Shown: positions 1-8,314, numbered from the stretch's first letter. The stretch is DNA of 64,000 bases from Geomesophilobacter sediminis (GCF_016458275.1 NZ_JAEMHM010000023.1:1-64000); one strand, 5' to 3'. Notes: generated by a model not told the origin, from the sequence alone. Made by a program: numbers and translations.

Positions 1-208
1 CTCACCACTCCGGTATCCCTGCTCACCACTCCGGTATCCCTGCTCACCACTCCGGTATCCCTGCTCACCACTCCGGTACCCCTGCTCACCACTCCGGTAT
101 CCCTGCTCGCCACTCCGGTATCCCTGCTCACCACTCTGGTATCCCTGCTCACCACTCCGGTATCCTTGCTCACCACGCCGGTATCCTTGCTCACCACGCC
201 GGTACCGG
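1..208. repeat. 21-bp tandem repeat, about 9.9 copies, cut by window edge
   Basis: A 21-bp unit (CTCACCACTCCGGTATCCCTG-like, split as CTCACCACTC + CGGTATCCCTG) begins at 1, 22, 43, 64, 85, 106, 127, 148, 169 and 190, with one- or two-base variants at 64, 106, 127 and from 148 on. The unit is seven codons, so all copies keep frame. Forward frame 3 reads as a His-His-Ser-Gly-Ile-Pro-Ala heptad and closes at a stop near 230; one reverse frame is also open. It may be the 3' end of a repeat protein or a non-coding VNTR. From 209 to 334 nothing else is recognised. Confidence 0.9.
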
Positions 209-334
209 GCCTGTAAGGAATTTTGTGTAAATGGCGTGGTTATGATTTGGCAGTCTATCCTCGGTGCCCGGGGAAAAGGAGGAAGATGAAAGGCGGGGAA
301 GGAGGGAATTAATTTCGGTTTGCCTGAACTGCTC

Positions 335-362
335 TTGACCCATTGTAGCTATATGATATTAA
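335..362 (+). promoter_or_regulatory. Putative sigma-70 promoter
   Basis: TTGACC at 335-340 and TATTAA at 357-362 are separated by 16 bp and lie about 50 bp before the start at 411. This is a consensus match only. Confidence 0.45.
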
Positions 363-410
363 CTAGACCTCATTGGACTGCGGTACGCCACGCAAAGGAG
401 GCTGGCACCT

Positions 411-1064
411 ATGCTGAATTTCCTCGATTCCCTCGATACCTGGTTCGGGAAGCTCACTAACTTCGAACTCATCGTGCGTTTTGCGGCCATCGGAGATCTT
501 CTGGCGGTTCACCCGGCTTACCAGGATCCTTTTCCTGATGGTCTTGCGGATGCGGCACAGATCAAGGCCATGGTTGCCTCGTTCAAAGTTAAGGTGGATG
601 CCGCGGCCGGGCAGGACCGGGCCCGGGTGGCCGAGCGCAATAAAGCCCGCGAAGAGCTGGTCTTGGCGGTGACCCTGGTCGCCAGGTACATCGAGATTCG
701 GGCGACCATTCGGCAGGATCCCAGCATGTTGGAGCACACCGGGTTCCGCATCAAAAGCAGGGGCTCCAAAAGCTCTGCCGCCGCCACGGTCAGCCCGGAG
801 GTCTACAGCCTCAAGAAAGGGAATGAAGACGGGTCGGTGGTCGTGACCGCGAAAAGACACCCTGGCAAGGTTTCTTATATCATCGAGATGTGCAAGGGAG
901 ACCCGGCAAACGGCGGGATTTGGACCTACATCGGGCATTTCCTGCAGTGCAAGAACGTGATCACCAAGCTCGAAACGGCGATGAAGGTTTACTTCAGGAT
1001 CAGGTACGACATCAATGGTAACCTCAGCGAATGGTCCGCTCCGGTGGGGATCATCGTCACCTAG
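411..1064 (+). CDS. Hypothetical protein with C-terminal FN3-like domain
   Basis: This 217-residue protein has no signal peptide or membrane segment. Residues about 1-110 are helical and charged, with an Ala/Arg/Lys/Glu-rich stretch. The last 80 or so residues look like a fibronectin type III sandwich: a VSYIIEM strand, an IWTYIGH strand, a KVYFRIRYD strand and the terminal LSEWSAPVGI strand, which is the usual FN3 ending. AAAGGAGG lies 9 nt before the ATG. It stands alone between a promoter and a terminator. Function is unknown; the FN3 end suggests a binding or structural role. The FN3 call is from pattern only. Confidence 0.75.
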   Translation: MLNFLDSLDTWFGKLTNFELIVRFAAIGDLLAVHPAYQDPFPDGLADAAQIKAMVASFKVKVDAAAGQDRARVAERNKAREELVLAVTLVARYIEIRATIRQDPSMLEHTGFRIKSRGSKSSAAATVSPEVYSLKKGNEDGSVVVTAKRHPGKVSYIIEMCKGDPANGGIWTYIGHFLQCKNVITKLETAMKVYFRIRYDINGNLSEWSAPVGIIVT

Positions 1065-1096
1065 GAAGGGCGGTTGGAAGAGCAAAGAGCCTCAAC

Positions 1097-1131
1097 AGAA
1101 AGGGCACTCGGGTTTCGGGTGCCCTTTCTCA
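1097..1131 (+). terminator. Intrinsic terminator
   Basis: An 11-bp stem (AGAAAGGGCAC at 1097-1107 with its complement at 1119-1129) follows the 411-1064 gene. The reverse strand ends in a run that could also stop the SDR gene at 1142. Confidence 0.75.
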
Positions 1132-1141
1132 TTGCCTGTTA

Positions 1142-2020
1142 TTAAACCGAATAGTTCATCTGCTCCAGATCGGCAATCATCCCCGGGCCGGTCGGATTCC
1201 ATCCCAGTTTCTTCCGGGTTAGGGCACTGGAGGCTGCGAGATCGGTGCTGGCGAACGTGCTCAGGAATCCGAAATGTCCCGGGGCTTCTTCCGCCGCTAT
1301 TGACCGCACCGGCACCTGCAAGCCTCGCCCGATCGCCTCGGCAATTTCCCGCAGGGCGATACCTTCCTCCGCCACCGCATGGTATTTTGCTCCCGCCTCG
1401 TTTTTCTCCAGCGCAAGCCGATAGAGGCGCGCGACATCGAGAACGTGCGCTGCCGGCCACCGGGTCTGGCCCGCGCCGACATAAGCGGAGACGCCTTTTT
1501 CCCGCGCCACGTTGATCAGATAGCTTACGAACCCCTGCTTCACGGTGTTATGAACCTGAGGCAGGCGTACTATCGAAGCGCGGACCCCTTTCAGCGCGAG
1601 GGCGGTTTGTTCCGAGACGCGAGGGAACGGCGCATCCGCCGGGATCTCCATGTCCTCGGTCGCCAGCCGGCCCGGGGCAAGTAATCCCGTGCCGGAGGTG
1701 ACGATCAAAGGACGATCCGAACCTGCCAGCGCGGCCCCCAAGGCCTCTATGGCCCGCTGGTCGATCTGGCAGTTTTCCTGGAATTTCGAGAAGTCGTGGA
1801 TGAAGGCCAGGTGGATGACGGCATCGGATGCCGCCGCACCGCGGCGCAGACTTTCCGCGTCTTCCAGGGTGCCGCGCTTGACCTCGGCTCCCAGACTTGA
1901 TACGGCGTTGGCCCCTGCGTCGGACCGGGCCATGCCCAGGACCTTATGCCCGGCCGCGATCAACTCCTGGACGACCGCGTTACCGATAAACCCCGTTGCT
2001 CCGGTGACAAAAACTCGCAT
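1142..2020 (-). CDS. Atypical SDR-family NAD(P)-binding oxidoreductase
   Basis: The 292-residue protein opens with a Rossmann nucleotide-binding motif, TGATGFIG, at residues 6-13, typical of extended or atypical SDRs that bind NAD(P). The usual catalytic YxxxK is not seen where expected: the segment around residue 140 reads SEQTALALKG, with no Tyr. This fits the atypical SDR group (NmrA / SDR_a5-like), whose members often act as reductases on unknown substrates. An AGGAG sits 7 nt before the ATG. It lies 27 bp downstream of the classical SDR at 2048 and is likely co-transcribed with it under the TetR protein at 2936. The substrate cannot be predicted. Confidence 0.85.
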   Translation of the reverse strand: MRVFVTGATGFIGNAVVQELIAAGHKVLGMARSDAGANAVSSLGAEVKRGTLEDAESLRRGAAASDAVIHLAFIHDFSKFQENCQIDQRAIEALGAALAGSDRPLIVTSGTGLLAPGRLATEDMEIPADAPFPRVSEQTALALKGVRASIVRLPQVHNTVKQGFVSYLINVAREKGVSAYVGAGQTRWPAAHVLDVARLYRLALEKNEAGAKYHAVAEEGIALREIAEAIGRGLQVPVRSIAAEEAPGHFGFLSTFASTDLAASSALTRKKLGWNPTGPGMIADLEQMNYSV

Positions 2021-2047
2021 AGTTTTTCTCCTGTATGATCCTCTGGT

Positions 2048-2788
2048 TTACATCCCGCCCGAAACTTCAATCCGCTGGGCATTCACCCATCCGTTTTCCT
2101 CGGAGAGCAGGCTGGCTATGACGGGGCCGATGTCCTCGGCGGTGCCGATGCGGCCCAGCAGGGTGTGCTCGCCGATGGCTTCTCTTTGCGCGTCGGTCCG
2201 GCCGCCGCCGAAGTCGGTGTCCAAGGCGCCGGGAGCTACGCAGTTCGCGCGAATCTTGCGCCCCGCATATTCTGCCGCGACATACCTGGTGAGGACTTCG
2301 ATGGCCCCTTTCACCGCGGCGTACACGGCCACGCCGTTGGGGTAGGTGACGCGGGTCAACGCTGACGAGACGAATATCACGTGGCCGCCATCGGCCATGA
2401 GCGGGATCAGTTTCTGGGTCAGGAAAAAGACCCCTTTGAAATGGACGTCGACCAGGCCGTCGAACTGCGCCTCGGTAAGGTCCTTCATCAAGGTCCGCTG
2501 CGCGGTGCCGGCGTTGTTGACCAGGTAGTCGAAGCTCTTCTGGTTCCATTCCTTTTCGAGGGCGACGGATACCTCCCTGGCAAATGCGTCGAACGAGTCG
2601 ACGCGCGCTACATCCAACGGCAACGCTACCGCTTTGCCGCCGCCGGATTTGATCTGTGCTACCACCGCCTCGGCTTCTTCCCGATGGGTGTTGTAGGTGA
2701 GAATGATTCCGGTGCCGCGCTCGGCAAGACTCAAGGCGGTGGCTTTGCCGACACCGCGGTTCCCGCCGGTAACGATTGCGATTCTCAT
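2048..2788 (-). CDS. Classical SDR-family oxidoreductase
   Basis: A 246-residue short-chain dehydrogenase/reductase. It shows the cofactor motif TGGNRGVG at residues 7-14, the structural NNAG motif, the catalytic Ser in VSSAL and the YAAVK pair of Tyr and Lys, and ends in the C-terminal VSGG common to this family. It should be a soluble NAD(P)H-dependent enzyme acting on a carbonyl or alcohol. An open frame runs upstream to 3553, but that extension overlaps the TetR gene; the ATG at 2786-2788 has GGGGGAAG just before it and begins exactly at the Rossmann strand. Divergent from tetR, convergent with nothing; first gene of a likely two-gene operon. Confidence 0.92.
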   Translation of the reverse strand: MRIAIVTGGNRGVGKATALSLAERGTGIILTYNTHREEAEAVVAQIKSGGGKAVALPLDVARVDSFDAFAREVSVALEKEWNQKSFDYLVNNAGTAQRTLMKDLTEAQFDGLVDVHFKGVFFLTQKLIPLMADGGHVIFVSSALTRVTYPNGVAVYAAVKGAIEVLTRYVAAEYAGRKIRANCVAPGALDTDFGGGRTDAQREAIGEHTLLGRIGTAEDIGPVIASLLSEENGWVNAQRIEVSGGM

Positions 2789-2870
2789 GACGTGTTCTTC
2801 CCCCTTTTCATCAATTTCGGACGCCCATCTGGCGGCTTTTGGGCGGTATACCTTGACAAAAGGCGCCAAA

Positions 2871-2917
2871 CGGAGGTACTCTCCGCTTAGATAAAAAACT
2901 ACCGGAGACTGTCTCCG
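2871..2917. promoter_or_regulatory. Palindromic operators between SDR operon and tetR
   Basis: CGGAGAC-T-GTCTCCG at 2903-2917 is a perfect 15-bp palindrome. A second site, CGGAG-N5-CTCCG, sits at 2871-2885, centred 32 bp (about three helical turns) away. A TTGACA hexamer lies at 2853-2858. Such sites between a TetR gene and a divergent oxidoreductase operon are the usual place for TetR autoregulation. Binding is inferred. Confidence 0.6.
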
Positions 2918-2935
2918 TTTGCAAGGATTTTTTAC

Positions 2936-3520
2936 GTGGAAAGAAAAAAAGCGCCCCCCGTGGCCAAAAGAACCCGCGCCGACGCGCAGCAGAATCGCGA
3001 GCGCATCCTCGAAGTTGCCAAGGAGGCCTTTAAGACATCGGGGGCCAACGCCAGCCTCGATGACATCGCCAAACAGGCCGGAGTCGGCCCCGGCACGCTC
3101 TACCGTCATTTCCCGGCACGCGAAGATCTCTTGAAGGCGGTCTATCAGGACACCGTGGAGAAGCTCGCCGCGGCGGCGTATGACTACGCGAAGACGTTGC
3201 CTCCCGTTGAGGCGCTGCGTGCTTGGATGTTGCTGTTTGTCGACTACATTGCCGAAAAGCGCATCATCGCCACCGCACTTTCCGCCTTGGTCGGAGACCC
3301 CAAGACGGTTTTCGAGTCGAGTTATGCCCAAATCTGGGAAGCCGTTCGTGCTCTCGTCAAGCGGGCGATCGAAGCGGGCGAGATTCGGGAAGATCTGGAT
3401 GCCATTGACCTGTTGCGCGCCCTGATCGGCGTTGCCTTTATCGGCACCGCACCGGACTGGGAACAAAGCGCGCGCCGACTGGTCGATATCCTCATTGCGG
3501 GATCGCGGCCCAACAACTGA
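2936..3520 (+). CDS. TetR/AcrR-family transcriptional regulator
   Basis: The 194-residue protein has the TetR DNA-binding head: helices around residues 17-62 with ILEVAKEAFKTSG, then SLDDIAKQAGVGPGTLYRHF, the recognition-helix signature of the family. The rest is a helical ligand-binding and dimer domain with no recognisable ligand motif. The start is the GTG at 2936. Divergent from two SDR genes and next to palindromic operators, it most likely represses them until a small molecule, perhaps their substrate, binds. A strong terminator follows at 3559. Confidence 0.92.
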   Translation: MERKKAPPVAKRTRADAQQNRERILEVAKEAFKTSGANASLDDIAKQAGVGPGTLYRHFPAREDLLKAVYQDTVEKLAAAAYDYAKTLPPVEALRAWMLLFVDYIAEKRIIATALSALVGDPKTVFESSYAQIWEAVRALVKRAIEAGEIREDLDAIDLLRALIGVAFIGTAPDWEQSARRLVDILIAGSRPNN

Positions 3521-3558
3521 CGAGCGGCTCCCGAAGGGGAGGACCGGTCCCACAAAAG

Positions 3559-3597
3559 AAAAGGCCGATCCGGATATATATTCCGGATCGGCCTTTT
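3559..3597 (+). terminator. Intrinsic terminator after tetR
   Basis: A 16-bp perfect stem (AAAAGGCCGATCCGGA, 3559-3574, and complement 3582-3597) with a short AT loop. A near copy of the same stem occurs at 7198. Confidence 0.85.
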
Positions 3598-3607
3598 GCT
3601 TTCGGAT

Positions 3608-4847
3608 CTATCCCCCAAAAGAAGTCTGCGCAGTTACCCCCCTGAGCGAAGGGGGGCAGGGGGGATTTGATTCAATGACCCGCAGCAACCTTGCTTGCCG
3701 CAGGGGCTAAATCCCCCTAAATCCCCCTTCGCAAAGGGGGACTTGTCGGGCTTGAGTGACACGAATCATGTCGGTCTTACGGGCGCAGCATGCTGCGCCC
3801 CTACGGGTGGGAGTGGCCGGGCTCGCTAGTGGGAGGGGACCTTCAAGGCGCACAGCAGACTGAGAGATGTGATCGGACGAAAGAAGGAGTCGAGCGAGTT
3901 GGCAGAGTGCAGTAACAGAAAAGGCCTGGCAGCTTTTCCTGACCAAGCTACCGGGCCTTTTTCATTCGGGACTATCCCCCAAAAGAAGTCTGCGCAGTTA
4001 CCCCCCTGAGCGAAGGGGGGCAGGGGGGATTTGATTCCATGACCCGCAGCAACCTTGCTTGCCGCAGGGGCTAAATCCCCCTAAATCCCCCTTCGCAAAG
4101 GGGGACTTGTCGGACTTGAGTGACACGAATCATGTCGGTCTTACGGGCGCAGCATGCTGCGCCCCTACGGGTGGGAGTGGCCGGGCTCGCTAGTGGGAGG
4201 GGACCTTCAAGGCGCACAGCAGACTGAGAGATGTGATCGGACGAAAGAAGGAGTCGAGCGAGTTGGCAGAGTGCAGTAACAGAAAAGGCCTGGCAGCTTT
4301 TCCTGACCAAGTTACCGGGCCTTTTTCATTCGGGACTATCCCCCAAAAGAAGGCTGCGCAGTTACCCCCCTTTGCGAAGGGGGGCAGGGGGGATTTGATT
4401 CAATGACCCGCAGCAACCTTGCTTGCCGCAGGGGCTAAATCCCCCTAAATCCCCCTTCGCAAAGGGGACTTGTCGGACTTGAGTGACACGAATCATGTCG
4501 GTCTTACGGGCGCAGCATGCTGCGCCCTTACGGGTGGGAGTGGCCGGGCTCGCTAGTGGGAGGGGACCTTCAAGGCGCACAGCAGACTGAGAGATGTGAT
4601 CGGACGAAAGAAGGAGTCGAGCGAGTTGGCAGAGTGCAGTAACAGAAAAGGCCTGGCAGCTTTTCCTGACCAAGCTACCGGGCCTTTTTCATTCGGGACT
4701 ATCCCCCAAAAGAAGGCTGCGCAGTTACCCCCCTTTGCGAAGGGGGGCAGGGGGGATTTGATTCAATGACCCGCAGCAACCTTGCTTGCCGCAGGGGCTA
4801 AATCCCCCTAAATCCCCCTTCGCAAAGGGGGACTTGTCGGACTTGAG
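3608..4847. repeat. 364-bp tandem repeat, about 3.4 copies
   Basis: Copies begin at 3608, 3972, 4336 and 4699; the last ends near 4847. Spacings are 364, 364 and 363 bp (copy 3 has lost one G in a G-run). Each full unit holds two C-run/G-run hairpins of the CCCCCTTTGCGAAGGGGG type, a GACGGGCGCAGCATGCTGCGCCC-type inverted repeat (seen as CGGGCGCAGC + ATGCTGCGCC), and a terminator-like hairpin built on AAAAGGCC...GGCCTTTTT. Copies 1 and 2 share AAGTCTGCG and CTGAGCG where copies 3 and 4 have AAGGCTGCG and CTTTGCG. The reverse strand has a 79-residue open frame in each copy, judged non-coding. The block fills the gap from tetR to the MCP. Confidence 0.92.
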
Positions 4848-4864
4848 GGCCCGGCAGCGGATCC

Positions 4865-6889
4865 CTAGGAAATCAGCGGCGTGGACTCCGCGCCGGGCTC
4901 CGCGCCCTCTTCCAGGCGGAAGCGTCCCATGATCCCCCTCAAGTCGCCGGACATGGTCACCAGCTCCTTGCCGATGGTGTTGATCTGCTGGATCGACGCG
5001 GACACCTGACGCGCCCCCTCCTGGATGTCCTGCAACGCAATCACCACCTGGCTGCTTCCGATCTGCTGCTGCTTGGTGGCCAGGGAGATCTGCTTCGCGA
5101 CGTTGGTGGTGGCGGTGGCGCTGTCCACCACGTTGCCGAGCAGTTCCATGGTCTGCCCCGAGTAATCCAACCCCTCGCGGATCCCTTCGGACCCCTTCTC
5201 GGAAGCGTTCACCAGCCGCTCGACCGATTCCATGATCTCGGTGATCTTCCCCTCGGTCTGGCCCGCCGATTCCACCACGCTGTCCGCCAGGCGACGGATC
5301 TCCACCGCTACCACCCCGAACCGCTTCCCGGCTTCACCGGCGCTGGCCGCCTCCAGCGCGGCATTGAAGGCGATCAGCTTGGTCTGATGAGCGATGTCGC
5401 CGATGATCTCCATGATTTTGGTGATCTCTTTCGACTTGCGCCCCAGTGCCACGATCTCCTGAAGGCTGTTCTCGTTGTCGCGGCTGATGGCGTCCATTTT
5501 CAGGGAGAGGGTTTCCACCCCGGTCGCGCCGTCCTTGGCGTTTTGCAGGGTCCGGTCGGCGATATCCACCACCGCGTCGCTGTGATTGGCGATCTGGCTG
5601 GCGGTCGAGGAGAACTCCTCCATGGTCGCGGAGATCTCCACCATCGAGGTGGCGAGCTGGGTGGAGAACCCCACCTGTTGCTCCACGCTGTTCGACAACT
5701 TCTCGGCAAAGGTGATGACCTTTCCGGTCACCTCGGTGAGCGTGACGATGATCCGGCGCAGATTCTCGGTCATGACCTGGAACATCTGCGCCGTCTCGCC
5801 CAGTTCGTCCCGGGAGGACTGCGGCGTCTGCACGGTCAGGTCCCCGTCGGCGACCCGGACGGCCACATCCCGCACCGAGGTGATGCCCTCCCGTACCGAG
5901 AGGAAGCAGCCGATATTGAGATAGATGCCCAGCAAAAAGGCCAGGAAGGAGATGGAGAGGTAAAGGTACATCCGCATCCGGAAGGTGTGAATGCGCTGAA
6001 CCAGGAGCCCGTCCAGGGCCGGCGAGACACGGTCCATTGCGGCGAAGACCGCGTCGGTGGCGCTTTGGGCGGCCTTGGAGATCTCGCGGGGCAGCGGGAC
6101 GTGGCCGGTTGCGGACGTGGCGGCCGACACGCTCTTCAATAAGTACGCGGACGTTGTCTCCACGTCCTGAAAGCTGCTTTGCAGAAGCGGGGTCAGGGCC
6201 GGGTTCTTGACGCAGGCCGCGTGGATGTTCTTGTTGATGGCATCCACCAGCGTCCTGATCTGCCCGGAAAGCACGATGAGATCGGTGCGGTCGCCAACGG
6301 CGGACCGGTCTGCCGCCAGGTGGGTCGCGACCTGGTCCATGCGCGCCAGGGCATCCGCCAGCGGCGGGAGCTTGGTGGTCAGGGTGTCCATGAGGTAGTA
6401 GCTGTCGATATCCGGATCGAGGGTGAGGTTGGAATTGTCCGCTACCAGCACGATCATCTCCAGCAGCTCATCCGCCAGCGCCGTATGCGCGCTGAACGTC
6501 TGCCGCGGCGTTGCCCGGGGCCGGGCGTTCACCTCGGCCACCCTGGCCTTCAGTGACTGGAGCGATTTTCCCGTGGCCAGTTCGCCGCCAAAGAGCGACT
6601 CGGCCCGGTTCAGGTCCGCGAGGGCCCGGTCCGGAGCAGGCGTCGCCTTGCCGGGGTCGAGCGCCGCGCGACGGCTTTCCAGCAGGTACGACAGCATATT
6701 CCGGAGCGGCACGATGTAGTGGACGCCGGAGCGCTCCTTCGCCGCGAATTCCACCTGCTCGCGTATGTTGGTGACGAGGAAATATGCCAGAAGGACCAGG
6801 GGCAGGCAGAAGAAAAAGCCCGCGACCAGCATCTTGCGTGAATAGGACAGCCGTTTCATCAGCTGAATGGCGGGGGTGAAAAACATCAT
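4865..6889 (-). CDS. Methyl-accepting chemotaxis protein, divergent signalling tip
   Basis: A 674-residue chemoreceptor. It has an N-terminal membrane helix (LVAGFFFCLPLVLLAYFLV), a long periplasmic four-helix-type sensor to about residue 310, a second membrane helix (YLYLSISFLAFLLGIYLNI), a HAMP domain and a cytoplasmic signalling helix pair. The tip reads QTKLIAFNAALEAA where typical MCPs have [14 protein letters not shown], followed by RFGVVAVEIRRLA. That divergence suggests a separate CheA/CheW cluster. GGAGG lies 8 nt before the ATG at 6889; an earlier ATG at 6904 is in the ribosome site region. It is alone, between the 364-bp repeat and a 36-residue protein gene. No sigma-28 site was found upstream. 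Ligand unknown. Confidence 0.93.
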   Translation of the reverse strand: MMFFTPAIQLMKRLSYSRKMLVAGFFFCLPLVLLAYFLVTNIREQVEFAAKERSGVHYIVPLRNMLSYLLESRRAALDPGKATPAPDRALADLNRAESLFGGELATGKSLQSLKARVAEVNARPRATPRQTFSAHTALADELLEMIVLVADNSNLTLDPDIDSYYLMDTLTTKLPPLADALARMDQVATHLAADRSAVGDRTDLIVLSGQIRTLVDAINKNIHAACVKNPALTPLLQSSFQDVETTSAYLLKSVSAATSATGHVPLPREISKAAQSATDAVFAAMDRVSPALDGLLVQRIHTFRMRMYLYLSISFLAFLLGIYLNIGCFLSVREGITSVRDVAVRVADGDLTVQTPQSSRDELGETAQMFQVMTENLRRIIVTLTEVTGKVITFAEKLSNSVEQQVGFSTQLATSMVEISATMEEFSSTASQIANHSDAVVDIADRTLQNAKDGATGVETLSLKMDAISRDNENSLQEIVALGRKSKEITKIMEIIGDIAHQTKLIAFNAALEAASAGEAGKRFGVVAVEIRRLADSVVESAGQTEGKITEIMESVERLVNASEKGSEGIREGLDYSGQTMELLGNVVDSATATTNVAKQISLATKQQQIGSSQVVIALQDIQEGARQVSASIQQINTIGKELVTMSGDLRGIMGRFRLEEGAEPGAESTPLIS

Positions 6890-7197
6890 TGCTCGTACCT
6901 CCATATGGGCATCGACAGCCTTTGTTCCCGTTGCAGGCGTGGAAATATAACTACGGGATCATCCGGTCGTCGTTGACCATGTCCTGCCGCCTGCCTTTAC
7001 CGGGTCGACTGACCCGAGGTAACCGGCGGAGGTACTGAGCAATCATCGTTGATTGTGAAAAAGTCCGCAGCCTCAGGTGGAACAGGCCGAAGCTTTGGGT
7101 AGCTTTTCGGCCGAAACACCTCGTTACTTAAGAAAATCCCATCAGCTGGCGGAAGTGAGGCAAGGGGGGAGCTGGACCCAAGGCCGTCTAGCAAAGC

Positions 7198-7232
7198 AAA
7201 AGGCCGATCCGGTTGGTACTGGATCGGCCTTT
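7198..7232. terminator. Bidirectional terminator
   Basis: AAAGGCCGATCC at 7199-7210 pairs with GGATCGGCCTTT at 7221-7232. Its reverse strand lies just past the 36-residue gene at 7257-7367, which it probably terminates. The rest of 6890-7197 holds nothing recognised. Confidence 0.75.
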
Positions 7233-7256
7233 ACTTGGGGCTTGGCGAAGGTGGAT

Positions 7257-7367
7257 CTATTTCTGCTTGTACAGGTCGGACTCTCGATAGGCCCAGTGCT
7301 GAGCGAAGATGGCTATTACGGTCATTGCGGCGAATGCTGCCAAGGTGAGTTCAAATGGGTTGGACAT
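7257..7367 (-). CDS. Small single-pass membrane protein, 36 residues
   Basis: A short gene supported by an unusually good AGGAGGTGCACC ribosome site directly before its ATG. The product starts MSNPFELTLAAF, has one hydrophobic stretch at about residues 6-22 (ELTLAAFAAMTVIAIFA) and ends in a polar tail HWAYRESDLYKQK. It is flanked by a sigma-54-like site 41 bp upstream and a terminator 25 bp downstream, so it has a full single-gene transcription unit. It resembles small inner-membrane subunits or regulators in size and shape, but no family is recognised. The 66-residue gene at 12053 has a similar arrangement. Confidence 0.7.
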   Translation of the reverse strand: MSNPFELTLAAFAAMTVIAIFAQHWAYRESDLYKQK

Positions 7368-7407
7368 GGTGCACCTCCTGAGTTATTGATCGCCTGGAGA
7401 CGCTTAA

Positions 7408-7423
7408 TGCTCGATCTGTGCCA
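7408..7423 (-). promoter_or_regulatory. Putative sigma-54 promoter
   Basis: On the minus strand TGGCACAGATCGAGCA has the -24 GG and -12 GC at the required spacing. It precedes the 36-residue gene by about 41 bp. The TT of the -12 box is missing. Confidence 0.4.
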
Positions 7424-7554
7424 TTATGTAAAGCACGTATTTATAGCTGGTTACAGCATTCATTCTCCAATGTCGTTGTTCATCCAGAGTACAGCTATGC
7501 GTAAACAGAACAGCGAGGTCATTTCCTGAGATTGTGCCGAGGAAACACAAAATG

Positions 7555-7850
7555 GTTAGTAGTGACACGAACAGGGATGAATGGGATGAAGGGGATGAAT
7601 GAGTCTGATCGCGCCCGGAAGGGCGCTCCCACAGAGTAAGGCTCATGTTGCTGGAATTGAGGTAGCTATCGTTTGAGAAACTATCCTCTTCGTCCTGTTC
7701 ATCCCTGTTCAGATGTCATTCAATTCATCTCAAGGTTAAGGACCCCAGCCTCTCCCTGTCCGTTGCAAGCTCGCGCTCACGCACGCGACCCTTGAAGGGA
7801 GGTGGCGCTGAAGGGGAGGTTGCGCTGAAGGGGAGGGGACCTGAGGTTTG
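7555..7850. repeat. Dispersed repeats in a 500-bp intergenic stretch
   Basis: A REP-like hairpin, GCGCCC-GGAA-GGGCGC, lies at 7611-7626 followed by TCCCACAG. Around it are short GGGATGAA / CATCCCTGTTC runs (about 7575-7600 and 7700-7720). From 7740 to 7850 is a CTCTCCCTGTCC...GAAGGGGAGGGGAC block also seen at 9165-9240. No gene is supported here. Confidence 0.6.
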
Positions 7851-7869
7851 CCCTTCGTGATGCTACTTG

Positions 7870-8061
7870 CTACCGGGCTGGTGCGGAGTGGGGGTGAAGG
7901 ATGGCGGTGCTTCGGATGCCGCGGTCGGTGAGCTCGCGGTACTTCAGGCAGTCGGCGTGGCTTCTCATGCAGTAGCGGATGATCGTCTTGACGTCGCAGG
8001 ATGATATGTAACCGCAACCGACGTCGCAGTAGTCTTCATTTTTGGCGTAGTATGGACACAT
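7870..8061 (-). CDS. Small cysteine-rich protein
   Basis: A 63-residue product beginning MCPYYAKNEDYCDVGCGYIS, with six Cys in the first 43 residues (positions 2, 12, 16, 22, 31 and 38). The spacing C-x9-C-x3-C-x5-C and the following RYCMRSHADCLKYREL segment resemble small conserved Cys-rich proteins of Geobacter that I remember, with no known function. The Cys set could bind zinc or an Fe-S cluster. No signal peptide. The ribosome site is weak (CAGAGAA). The last 15 residues are low in complexity and GC-rich. Confidence 0.65.
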   Translation of the reverse strand: MCPYYAKNEDYCDVGCGYISSCDVKTIIRYCMRSHADCLKYRELTDRGIRSTAILHPHSAPAR

Positions 8062-8151
8062 TTCTCTGATTGGTTCGTCGACTGCTCTTACTGGTGGATT
8101 CTCTCAGTATCACCTGTTGCTGAGACAACCTCGGTATGCCAGACCGGCCCA

Positions 8152-8169
8152 TGCATAAGTCGTTATGCA
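8152..8169. promoter_or_regulatory. Perfect 7-bp inverted repeat
   Basis: TGCATAA-GTCG-TTATGCA lies between the divergent genes at 8061 and 8315. It could be an operator; nothing ties it to a regulator. Confidence 0.35.
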
Positions 8170-8314
8170 ACGGCGGATCTTCTTGCACGAGATAGCTTTC
8201 CCTGTTAGTATAACGACGATTTATTTTTTGCCGCGGTAGGATCTGGAGCGCCGGCTGACCGGCGGTTCACGCGCACGTGGTTCCCGTTTCCGACGGGCCA
8301 TGAAGGAGAGCTGC

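Noticed and set aside
1-208. CRISPR array
   Set aside because: The 21-bp units abut with no spacers between them.
2789-3553. N-terminal extension of the SDR at 2048
   Set aside because: It overlaps the TetR gene and the operators, while the Rossmann motif and ribosome site set the start at 2788.
3707-4673. Three near-identical 79-residue reverse-strand frames
   Set aside because: They exist only because the 364-bp repeat is tandem; they span dispersed hairpin repeats and have no good ribosome site.
7077-7529. 150-residue plus-strand frame
   Set aside because: It runs through a terminator hairpin and antisense to the better-supported 36-residue gene.
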